64,000 nucleotides of DNA, taken from contig JBAZTW010000004.1 in assembly GCA_041661665.1 (NCBI GenBank), positions 15,701 through 79,700 on the forward strand, given 5' to 3'. Source of the DNA: GWC2-45-44 sp041661665. Lineage in GTDB: Bacteria; Planctomycetota; Phycisphaerae; Sedimentisphaerales; UBA12454. Below the pieces are notes generated by a model that saw only the letters and a list, made by a program, of their open reading frames with translations, made no database searches and was not told the origin of the DNA. A program made the position numbers and the translations under genes. Positions 25,447 through 32,515 of this stretch are shown here, one piece after another. The stretch's first letter is position 1. Every line of letters begins with the position of its first letter.

Positions 25447-25552
25447 TAGCGGCAGATTAGAGATTCGGATTGCAGGTGTCAGGCGGAGGCGCAGTCTCAA
25501 AGGTCGTTGTGGACTCCAATTCCAATTGCATCACTTTTACTTTAGCCGCTAA
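25446..25552 (+). promoter_or_regulatory. Long structured 5' leader of the beta-propeller gene
   Basis: The transcript leader is bracketed by TTAGCGGC (25446-25453) and GCCGCTAA (25545-25552), which can pair perfectly and close a domain of about 107 nt. The inside is GC-richer than its surroundings (AGGCGGAGGCGCAG). No known riboswitch was recognised. The GGAGAAAG binding site follows 32 nt later. Confidence 0.35.
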
Positions 25553-25596
25553 TACAAAAAAATTGAGAAACTCATTTAATTTTATAGGAGAAAGAA

Positions 25597-27003
25597 ATGA
25601 CAGCACCTAAAGTTAGCGTAACATTTATTGTATTCACCCTTATTGCCTGTTCATCAATTTCAAAGGCCGCAGACCCAAATAGCTTTCCTATCTGCAGATG
25701 GACGGGAGAGCAAAGTTATCCGGCAGTCAGCGGCAGCTACGTTGTCTGGCAGGACTATCGTTCAGGCTACTATAACATTTTTCATAATGACCCTGATAAT
25801 ACGGGCAATGTAGATGGTATTGGAATTGATATTAGAACAAAACATCAAAAATTTCCTGCTATCAGCGGCACAAGAGTTGTCTGGGAAGATTTTCGGACAG
25901 GTACCAACTCTCCAAATATTTATTACTGTGACTTGTCATCTGGTTCACCTACAGCGTTAAACTTTATTATCGGTGAACAAACATATCCAGCCATAAGCGG
26001 TACAAATATTGTTTGGCAGGATGTCTACAGCGATGCCGGTGATATTTACTGCAATGGAAATCCAGCGGGAATTTGTGTACGCAGCGGCGAACAATCGTAC
26101 CCTGCCATCAGCGGTAATATGGTGGTTTGGCAGGAGATTATCAGCGGCACTGACAAAGATGTTTATCGTTATCTTTTGCCATCTGGACCCAGAACATCGG
26201 TATGTTCTCTTGTCGGCAGTATACAGGAAAAACCGGCCATAAGCGGCAATTATGTTGTCTGGCAGGATAATCGCAATGGCGATTCTGATATTTATGGCAG
26301 GGATATTTACGGGCAGGAATTTGAGATTTGCAAATATGCCGGCAGAGAACAAATCAATCCCGCTATCAGCGACGATATAGTGGTGTGGGAAGACTACCGC
26401 AATGGTTTAAACAATGCCGATATTTATGGCTACAGAATTTCAACGAAGGAAGTATTCGCAATCTGCAGAAGTTCCGGCCACCAAAAGAATCCCGCAATCG
26501 ACTGCAACTTCGTTGTTTGGGAGGATTATCGAAATGGCAACGCTGATATTTACGGAGCGTATATCCCTGAGCCTGCTCCACTTCCGGTTATTACCGTGCT
26601 TGACCCCAATGGCGGCGAATCACTGCCGGCAGGTTCAAAGCACTGGATAAGATGGAAAAACAGCGGTTCTATCAGCCGTGTGAAAATCGAAGACTCAAAT
26701 GATAATGGTCTGACTTTTTCTGTAATTGATGCGAATGTTGCAAATAATGATAACGGCGAAAGTGTATATCTTTGGACAATACCGGCAGACGTGAATTCGG
26801 AGCAATGTCGAATAAGAATAAGCGATAAGAGCGCTCCCGACATCAACGATACCAGCAATAACGTTTTTACGATTTTCCAGTGCGACCAATCGCTTACAGC
26901 CGACCTTAGCGGCGACTGCAAAGTTGATTTCACAGACTTCGCTTTATTCAGCGGACAATGGCTAACCTGCGGCAATCCCCACGACCAAAATTGGTGCCCG
27001 TAA
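25597..27003 (+). CDS. Secreted TolB-like beta-propeller protein with dockerin-like tail
   Basis: A 468-aa exported protein with a signal peptide at about residues 1-23. At least seven repeats of about 45 residues follow (cores such as YPAISGTNIVWQD and KPAISGNYVVWQDNRNGDSD), typical of TolB/WD40-type blades that likely close one propeller. A beta-sandwich segment starts near 335 with LDPNGGESLPAGSKHWIRW, as in Ig-like secreted domains. A dockerin-like motif DLSGDCKVDFTDFALF with GQWL ends the protein. GGAGAAAG lies before the ATG. Binding partners are unknown. Confidence 0.82.
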   Translation: MTAPKVSVTFIVFTLIACSSISKAADPNSFPICRWTGEQSYPAVSGSYVVWQDYRSGYYNIFHNDPDNTGNVDGIGIDIRTKHQKFPAISGTRVVWEDFRTGTNSPNIYYCDLSSGSPTALNFIIGEQTYPAISGTNIVWQDVYSDAGDIYCNGNPAGICVRSGEQSYPAISGNMVVWQEIISGTDKDVYRYLLPSGPRTSVCSLVGSIQEKPAISGNYVVWQDNRNGDSDIYGRDIYGQEFEICKYAGREQINPAISDDIVVWEDYRNGLNNADIYGYRISTKEVFAICRSSGHQKNPAIDCNFVVWEDYRNGNADIYGAYIPEPAPLPVITVLDPNGGESLPAGSKHWIRWKNSGSISRVKIEDSNDNGLTFSVIDANVANNDNGESVYLWTIPADVNSEQCRIRISDKSAPDINDTSNNVFTIFQCDQSLTADLSGDCKVDFTDFALFSGQWLTCGNPHDQNWCP

Positions 27004-27112
27004 GAATTTGAAAGACAATGAAATAAATAAAAGCTCTGGTCTTTTTAGTGGAAAACGTATAAATCAGCAAGGCAGTTTAGGCCAATGGCCGGTTCCAAAT
27101 TCTATCTTCTGA

Positions 27113-27382
27113 TTATTTTTCCTCTGGAGATGTAGCTTTCGATTTCATATAGGCCTTTTCCATATAAAACCACATAAAATATCCCCAGAAGATTCCACCA
27201 ATAGGAAGTGTAATTAGATTGATTGGCAGCATTTTCAGAAAAGATTTATCGCCTATAATAGAGGAAAAAAAGGCGGCAAATATCGCGCTACCAATACCCC
27301 AAATCAGCACACCATGTTTAATTATATAATTCCATTTGCCTTTTTGGCGTATCTTTTCCCACTTAGCGAATTTGTCAGACAT
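27113..27382 (-). CDS. Small two-helix membrane protein
   Basis: An 89-aa protein with two hydrophobic helices (about 25-42 and 52-74), positively charged ends and no recognised family. The N-terminus (KWEKIRQKGKWNYIIKHG) is basic and probably cytoplasmic. A weak GGAGCAACC lies upstream of the ATG. It stands alone between a secreted propeller gene and the radical SAM gene. Confidence 0.6.
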   Translation of the reverse strand: MSDKFAKWEKIRQKGKWNYIIKHGVLIWGIGSAIFAAFFSSIIGDKSFLKMLPINLITLPIGGIFWGYFMWFYMEKAYMKSKATSPEEK

Positions 27383-27501
27383 TTGGTTGCTCCTTATATT
27401 TACTAACTATATATTACCCGAAAACAATCAAAACAGCAAGTGGATAAATGGGCTGATTCCGCAATTTTTATTTTTTATCTTTTATTTTTGATATTCATCA
27501 T

Positions 27502-27531
27502 TCCCTATATCCGCGTCCGGCAGGCGTTTTT
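27502..27531 (-). pseudogene. Remnant of the 3' end of the small phage-module gene
   Basis: On the minus strand this 30-bp stretch encodes KRLPDADIGN, identical to the C-terminal region of the small membrane protein at 29525-29794. The two DNA copies differ at three positions, all synonymous third bases. A stop codon immediately precedes the peptide, so this is a dead fragment. Confidence 0.55.
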
Positions 27532-27583
27532 AAAATAAAAACTATTTTGCATCCCTGTATTCTTGTGGTAAAATCCAATTGAG

Positions 27584-28657
27584 ATGGATACCGCAAAAAA
27601 TTTCAATCCTGATACTATTTTGCTCTGGGATAAAGTATCCGGCAGCTTCGAAGCCCAGAGAATAATCAGTCTGTTCAAAAATGCTGAGGTAAAAATAATC
27701 ACCGAGCAAAAGCTGAAATATGCCGAACCAATATCCGCAGAACTGGCATTGCGAAAAAGCAAAAAAACTTTGATGATTGGCGAAACATCCTCATTCATAA
27801 ATCAATTCGATGGCAATATCGGCGAAAACATGAGGTGTTTTCCTTATTATAAATTAGTCCCGCTTTCAAACGGCTGCCCATACAACTGCGTCTATTGCTA
27901 TCTCGCCTATGTTTATAGAAAGTACGGCGCTTTTATAAAAATGAATATAAATTACGATAAAATGCTTCGGCAAATCGATAGACTCGCCAAAAATAACCCG
28001 CACAAAATTTGCTTCAATCTTGGCGAAATGCTCGACAGCCTTGCGCTCGACCACATCACAAACCTGACAACAATGCTTGTCCCGCTTTTTAGAAAATACG
28101 AAAACAAATATCTGATGATGCTGACAAAAAGCAGCAATATCGACAATCTTATGAAAATGAAGCCTAATCGCCAAATTATCGTTTCGTGGAGTCTTAATCC
28201 GCAGATAGTCATTGACAATTTTGAATTTGGAACTGCCTCACTTGACGAAAGATTAGCCGCCGCGAAAAAATGTCAGGAACTTGGCTACAGAATAAGATTC
28301 AGAATCGACCCAGGCATTCTCTGCGACGACTGGAAAACCGCCTATGCCATGTTAATACAGAAAATATTTGACCGCACAGAACCGGAAAACATCACAATTG
28401 GATTGCTGAGGCTTTTCAAGGGGCACATAAATCTATCCAAAAAAGCTTATGACTTAAAAACATTTGAGCATCTGCCGGAAACCGCCAAAGACAATAAACT
28501 GCGATATCCTACCGAACGCTGCGTTGAATTTTATGAACATTTAATTAATGTTATACTTGGTTATAGCAATAAAACCAGCATAGGAATATGCAGAGAAAGT
28601 CAGGACATTCTTAACCAGTTGAATTTCAAAACCAGCACCTGCAACTGCATTGCATAA
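27584..28657 (+). CDS. Radical SAM protein, spore photoproduct lyase-like
   Basis: A 357-aa protein with the cluster-binding motif CPYNCVYCYL (CxxxCxxC) near residue 104, placed as in spore photoproduct lyase (SplB) family proteins. A TIM-barrel-like region follows, with MLTKSSNIDNL and IIVSWSLNPQ, and a segment RFRIDPGILCDDWKTAY resembles SplB. It ends in a Cys-containing STCNCIA tail. The organism shows no sign of sporulation here, so a DNA-repair or other radical role is open. It is convergent with the methyltransferase gene, 9 bp apart. Confidence 0.75.
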   Translation: MDTAKNFNPDTILLWDKVSGSFEAQRIISLFKNAEVKIITEQKLKYAEPISAELALRKSKKTLMIGETSSFINQFDGNIGENMRCFPYYKLVPLSNGCPYNCVYCYLAYVYRKYGAFIKMNINYDKMLRQIDRLAKNNPHKICFNLGEMLDSLALDHITNLTTMLVPLFRKYENKYLMMLTKSSNIDNLMKMKPNRQIIVSWSLNPQIVIDNFEFGTASLDERLAAAKKCQELGYRIRFRIDPGILCDDWKTAYAMLIQKIFDRTEPENITIGLLRLFKGHINLSKKAYDLKTFEHLPETAKDNKLRYPTERCVEFYEHLINVILGYSNKTSIGICRESQDILNQLNFKTSTCNCIA

Positions 28658-28666
28658 AATACAGAT

Positions 28667-29506
28667 TCATTCATTGCCTTGAATCAATGAGCCATAATAT
28701 TCATAAGTATATGTATCATTGTTGTTTTGCTTTGAATACACTCTGTGTGTAACATTTCTACTCTCTGGCTCATTATCTATTTGCCTGACTAAATCTTCAT
28801 TATACTTATCCTGAACAATCAATATTCGCCCATTTGGGGCACAAAGTTTTTTTATGTTTAGTATTTCAGAGTGAATATTGATATCTTGTTCGGTTAAAGG
28901 TACTACTACATATGAAAAATTTGCAATATTGACTGTACCCAGATTTTTAAAAATTCTTTCAATTTGGGGCATTGTTTTAGGAAATGGTCTTTCCAGAAAA
29001 AAAGCGTTGCCCATAAAAATATTATGAGTTCTTCCGCTCAATTTAAAATAATCAAATAATATCTCTTTACCAAGCCCCAAACATATATCAGAAGTATCAT
29101 TTAACAAAAAATTTAATTTCACTTTATAAGCAATACTTCTCTGCTTTGATAAAGCATCCATAATACAAGAGAACATATCCGCTATCGCCAGTGAAGCTAC
29201 CGCCGGCCCAGAACCAATATCCATAACATTTATACAATTGTCAGAAACTGATCCCAGAAAAAATTCAGATGTCATATAATCCAACAAACTGTCTTGTATT
29301 TGAAAATAATGCCTTGCAAAAAACTTATCGAGATAAGCTCCCATACCATCTTTTGTTGTAGGATATCGTTCTTCAGTTTCTGCAACATCTCTGCAAGGAA
29401 ATCTGGCTATGATATTCTTGTAAATCGATAGCATAAAATCACTAAAATGCCAAATTCCATCAGAACATAATTTTTCCTTTACATTATCTTTCAAAATATT
29501 ATTCAT
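28667..29506 (-). CDS. Putative SAM-dependent methyltransferase
   Basis: A 279-aa protein. CINVMDIGSGPAVASLAIAD near residue 92 matches methyltransferase motif I (DxGxGxG-type SAM loop). FLLNDTSDI and the late LCAPNGRILIVQDKYNE fit later strands of the Rossmann-like fold. The substrate is unknown. The codon usage is visibly more AT-rich than the flanking genes. Together with its position between a radical SAM gene and phage genes, this suggests acquired cargo. AAGGAG lies before the ATG. Confidence 0.55.
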   Translation of the reverse strand: MNNILKDNVKEKLCSDGIWHFSDFMLSIYKNIIARFPCRDVAETEERYPTTKDGMGAYLDKFFARHYFQIQDSLLDYMTSEFFLGSVSDNCINVMDIGSGPAVASLAIADMFSCIMDALSKQRSIAYKVKLNFLLNDTSDICLGLGKEILFDYFKLSGRTHNIFMGNAFFLERPFPKTMPQIERIFKNLGTVNIANFSYVVVPLTEQDINIHSEILNIKKLCAPNGRILIVQDKYNEDLVRQIDNEPESRNVTHRVYSKQNNNDTYTYEYYGSLIQGNE

Positions 29507-29524
29507 AGTAAAATCTCCTTTGTT

Positions 29525-29794
29525 CTACATTCCACTGCCATTTCCTATATCCGCATCGGGCAGGCGTTTTTCGATTGCTCGCAGGCGGTATTCATAACCA
29601 ACACTGGCTGTGTTCAGATGCTCAACCTGCTGCTGAAATTGTTTTTGCGATTCTAAAAGTCTGTTTATATCGCTTCGCAAAAGCAGAAGCTGATTTTGCA
29701 GATTCACCCATGTGCCTACAATCAGCGAGGCGAGAAACACAAGCTGAATAAGCACAGAAATATCAATCTGTTTTATAAATCGCCAGTTTTTCAT
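29525..29794 (-). CDS. Small membrane-anchored coiled-coil protein of the phage module
   Basis: An 89-aa protein with one N-terminal membrane helix (about 12-30, VLIQLVFLASLIVGTWV) and a coiled coil (about 33-75). The tail reads KRLPDADIGN. It is the last visible gene of the phage-like unit. The architecture resembles small phage lysis or assembly accessories, but no family was recognised. A diverged copy of its 3' end lies at 27502-27531. Confidence 0.58.
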   Translation of the reverse strand: MKNWRFIKQIDISVLIQLVFLASLIVGTWVNLQNQLLLLRSDINRLLESQKQFQQQVEHLNTASVGYEYRLRAIEKRLPDADIGNGSGM

Positions 29795-29843
29795 TTCATC
29801 ACCTTAAAAAATAGCCACAGAGAACACAGAGAAATAAGTTTTG

Positions 29844-29868
29844 TAGGGTGGGCTCTTAGCCCACGCTG
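29844..29868. repeat. Short GTAGGGTGGGCT / AGCCCAC hairpin
   Basis: GTAGGGTGGGCT, a 2-nt spacer and AGCCCACGC form a compact hairpin directly after the stop of the adaptor-like gene. This is the simple form without the nested unit seen at 4555 and 18855. Confidence 0.7.
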
Positions 29869-29871
29869 CAA

Positions 29872-30534
29872 TTATCCTCTTGTAAGTTTTACACTCGCTC
29901 CGCTGCTGACAGAATCGCTTTGGCCATCATCGCCCAAATCTACGGATACCTTGCATCGCTGCAATGCCTTTTCATAAAGGCCGGTATAGTATTGGCTCTT
30001 TTCCCAAAAACTTTTCGTTTCATCGTTATCGCTGCCGCAAAGAGTCGCGTAAATTATCGAAAGCGTTTTATAAACCGCCGCCTGCCTCAACACCGAAACA
30101 TCGAGAACATCATCAACGCTGTATTTGCTGTCAGGATTGCCAGGCCTCAAATCAAAATACGCTGCAAGATGCAAAAACACCTCGCTGCTCTGCGGCTGAT
30201 AACTGCAAACTCGATAAGTTATCGCCGAGCCGTCAATAAGCGCGATTGGAGCAGAGGCATTATCAGCACGCAAAACGGAAATAACAAGCGAAGTGGCGCT
30301 TCCAACCGAAACAATCTCATAAACTCCGTCAATCGCACCATCAGCGGATTTTAGATATATAACCATCCCCGCCGTTATTTGAGCCGCGTTAAAATCCGCA
30401 CCTGCCGCTGTGAACGTCGTGCCTGCGATAACACCATCGCTGCCGCTTGCCAGAATCTGATTTGCGAAATACAAATCGTCGAACAAGCTTGGCTCATACC
30501 GCAAAATATCAACATCATTTGAAAAAGTATTCAT
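29872..30534 (-). CDS. Phage head-tail connector/adaptor-like protein
   Basis: A 220-aa protein in the position after the major capsid gene where head-completion or adaptor proteins lie. A beta-rich insert (about residues 35-110, with TFTAAGADFNAAQ and GMVIYLKSADGAIDG) is followed by a helical part (ASVLRQAAVYKTLSIIYATL near 150, then SFWEKSQYYTGLYEKAL). This fits gp6/gp15-type adaptors. The assignment is by context and general architecture; no specific family motif is certain. Confidence 0.55.
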   Translation of the reverse strand: MNTFSNDVDILRYEPSLFDDLYFANQILASGSDGVIAGTTFTAAGADFNAAQITAGMVIYLKSADGAIDGVYEIVSVGSATSLVISVLRADNASAPIALIDGSAITYRVCSYQPQSSEVFLHLAAYFDLRPGNPDSKYSVDDVLDVSVLRQAAVYKTLSIIYATLCGSDNDETKSFWEKSQYYTGLYEKALQRCKVSVDLGDDGQSDSVSSGASVKLTRG

Positions 30535-30553
30535 TTTTATATCCCTTTAAAAT

Positions 30554-30720
30554 GGCTGGGTGTGGAGCAGTCTAATCTTTAAGGTATCATTATTTTTTAG
30601 ATGTCCATACCCAGCCGACTCCTCAGAAAACCGCGTGGGCTAAGAGCCCACCCTACGCAAACTGGATTCCCGCTTTCGCGGGAATGACAAGCTTGTAGGG
30701 TGGACAGCTTGCTGTCCACG
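30554..30720. repeat. Stack of four palindromic repeats in the phage module
   Basis: The spacer between the capsid and adaptor genes consists almost only of repeats. GGCTGGGTGTGGA (30554-30566) pairs with 30604-30616 with one mismatch. A reverse copy of the GTAGGGTGGGCT hairpin is at 30630-30656. GTCATTCCC-N8-GGGAATCCA (reverse) is at 30663-30688, and GTAGGGTGGACAGC with GCTGTCCAC is at 30694-30720. Confidence 0.72.
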
Positions 30721-30727
30721 CGTGCCG

Positions 30728-31882
30728 TTAATTCGTTGACAAGCCCCTGATAAGCCCGTGCGCTGATTCATTCTTGAACTCGAGCGTGTATTCGCCAATG
30801 AGCTGGCCGCACTCATAATCTCCGCTGCTTGCTAAAGGTTTGAAGTGGAAGCTCCTGCCGGCCAGAGGCAGCACGCCGATGCGCGATGAATCGAGAAGCA
30901 GAACAGCGTCCTGCGGAACGTATCTGCTGGCAACGATTTTGCAAACACCGAAATCGCTTTCATAAACGCTTACCATATCCTTGTAAGCGGTATCCGAGGC
31001 GCCGAAGCTTCTGCTTGCGGTGAGGAACGAATTGATTTTGCGTTTCTGAAATCCGCCAACAACAATCAAATCGACGCTGCCGCTGCTGTTTTCCCAAATC
31101 TGCCGCAGAACATAGTTAATCATTTCCTCCGTCAAAGCGCTGCCCGTCGGAAAACCCGAATCGCCCGCAGAATAAAGGTGCGTCGCGATGTGCGGCAGAA
31201 TACCTTTCATACTCCTGCGAACAGATGCCGAACCCTGCGGATTTGCGGAAGGCCTGCCGCCATTGATTACCGTGTTCTCAAGGTCGCGAATCATCTCCCG
31301 CAGTCTTTCCGATTTCTGATAATCCATCTCACCGGAAATTCCCAGATGATTTGCCGCGATGTTTGTGCCGCTGACCTCGACCGAAGCGGTGAAAATCTGC
31401 GTGTAATTTCCGCAGCGAACACGATTGGTAAATCTCGCGGCGGGCTTGTCGTCGCCTTCGAGAGCGGCATTGCCGAGAATGTTAATCACCTGGCCGGTCG
31501 CGATATCTTCAGCAGTTGTGCCTGCGTATCCGCGAACAACCGTAATCGTATTTCCGCTCACGCTGGAAACGAGCATCAGTTCCGTTGCTCCTGCAACCTG
31601 AATCTGGTCGCCTGCTCTGAATCTGCCGCCGTTTGCGACATCGAAGCTTGTCTCGCCGTCCGGGTCGCTGATTGAACTATCGCTAATCGCGTCCTTGTTC
31701 GGCACAAGCGAATCCTCGAGCCATTCGTGATATGTACTCTGTGCCTGCCGAAGCGGGTCGCCGATTGCGTCGAGCAGCGGAGTCTCGTAAGGCGACACGA
31801 TGCCGATAAGGTCTGATACGTCTTCCGCAAGTTCAGGCAGATTAGTGCCCGCTGAATATGTTGCTTTTCCTGTAAATGCCAT
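30728..31882 (-). CDS. Phage major capsid protein (DUF5309 / SU10-type, HK97 fold)
   Basis: A 384-aa protein with the DUF5309 pattern. ELAEDVSDLIGIVSPYETPLLDAIGD lies in the N-terminal region, with QSTYHEWLEDSLVPN near 50. An inserted beta-domain (about 75-130) precedes RVRCGNYTQIFTASVEVSGT near 150, then KSERLREMIRDLENTVINGG and VGGFQKRKINSFL. This family forms HK97-fold capsids of tailed phages. AAAGGA lies before the ATG. The reading frame is intact, which suggests recent activity or retained use. Confidence 0.85.
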   Translation of the reverse strand: MAFTGKATYSAGTNLPELAEDVSDLIGIVSPYETPLLDAIGDPLRQAQSTYHEWLEDSLVPNKDAISDSSISDPDGETSFDVANGGRFRAGDQIQVAGATELMLVSSVSGNTITVVRGYAGTTAEDIATGQVINILGNAALEGDDKPAARFTNRVRCGNYTQIFTASVEVSGTNIAANHLGISGEMDYQKSERLREMIRDLENTVINGGRPSANPQGSASVRRSMKGILPHIATHLYSAGDSGFPTGSALTEEMINYVLRQIWENSSGSVDLIVVGGFQKRKINSFLTASRSFGASDTAYKDMVSVYESDFGVCKIVASRYVPQDAVLLLDSSRIGVLPLAGRSFHFKPLASSGDYECGQLIGEYTLEFKNESAHGLIRGLSTN

Positions 31883-31944
31883 TTTTATTTCCTTTCAATT
31901 ATTTTGTTATTTGTGCCTTTGTGGCTTTGTGCCTCTGTGCCTTT

Positions 31945-32460
31945 TTACATAAAACTTCTTCTCGTCCGCAGGTACTCCTGCAAATCCGTTCTTGAGCCGG
32001 TCTTTGCCGCTTTCTTAGCCGACCGCTCAATCGCTCCTGCCGTTGGTGACAGCCGTTCCTTAACTCCGCTTGTTTTACTTGTCGCAGCAGAAGGCAAGTT
32101 GTCCGCAAACAAATAGCTTTTCTCTTTCTTCAATTGCGTAACAATATCCGCCGCTGTTGCCTGCGTATCAGCCACAAGCTTTGCCTTGCCGATAATCACT
32201 GCCGCGTCAAGGTCTCGCACACCCGATGCCGCCAGCTTCTCAATCAACTGCCTTTCAATGGTCATATCTGAAAGACTTTTATTAAGCCTCTCAACCTCGG
32301 CTTTGCTCTGATTGAGTTCCTGCTCAAGCGTTGTCTGTTTCTGCTCCGCGCTCTGCGCCCTTTTGCGATAGCGAATCGCTTCACTGACATCAACTAACCT
32401 TTCGCTTCGCTGCTCTTGTTCGTCTGAACCATCAATTTTTTCTGCGTCTGTCTGACTCAT
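31945..32460 (-). CDS. Phage scaffolding-like coiled-coil protein
   Basis: A 171-aa protein encoded between portal and capsid genes, the usual place of a scaffold. It has a polar N-terminus, a long coiled coil (about 25-70, RKRAQSAEQKQTTLEQELNQ and following) and a basic C-terminus (RTDLQEYLRTRRSF), as in scaffolds that bind capsid through a basic tail. The call rests on position and composition; there is no family motif. Confidence 0.6.
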   Translation of the reverse strand: MSQTDAEKIDGSDEQEQRSERLVDVSEAIRYRKRAQSAEQKQTTLEQELNQSKAEVERLNKSLSDMTIERQLIEKLAASGVRDLDAAVIIGKAKLVADTQATAADIVTQLKKEKSYLFADNLPSAATSKTSGVKERLSPTAGAIERSAKKAAKTGSRTDLQEYLRTRRSFM

Positions 32461-32483
32461 CTTTGAACCCTTTCAATTTTTTT

Positions 32484-32512
32484 GGTAGGGTGGGCTCTTA
32501 GCCCACGCGGTT
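32484..32512. repeat. Short GTAGGGTGGGCT / AGCCCACGCGGTT hairpin
   Basis: A simple copy of the hairpin lies 4 bp past the portal-gene stop, the same relation to a gene end as at 29844. Confidence 0.7.
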
Positions 32513-32515
32513 TTT

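Noticed and set aside
25446..25552. Known cyclic di-GMP riboswitch in the propeller-gene leader
   Set aside because: The conserved GEMM core was not found, so only an unspecified structured leader is reported.
27505..27798. 97-aa minus-strand frame ending near the duplicated fragment
   Set aside because: It runs antisense to the radical SAM gene and is in a different frame from the KRLPDADIGN remnant.
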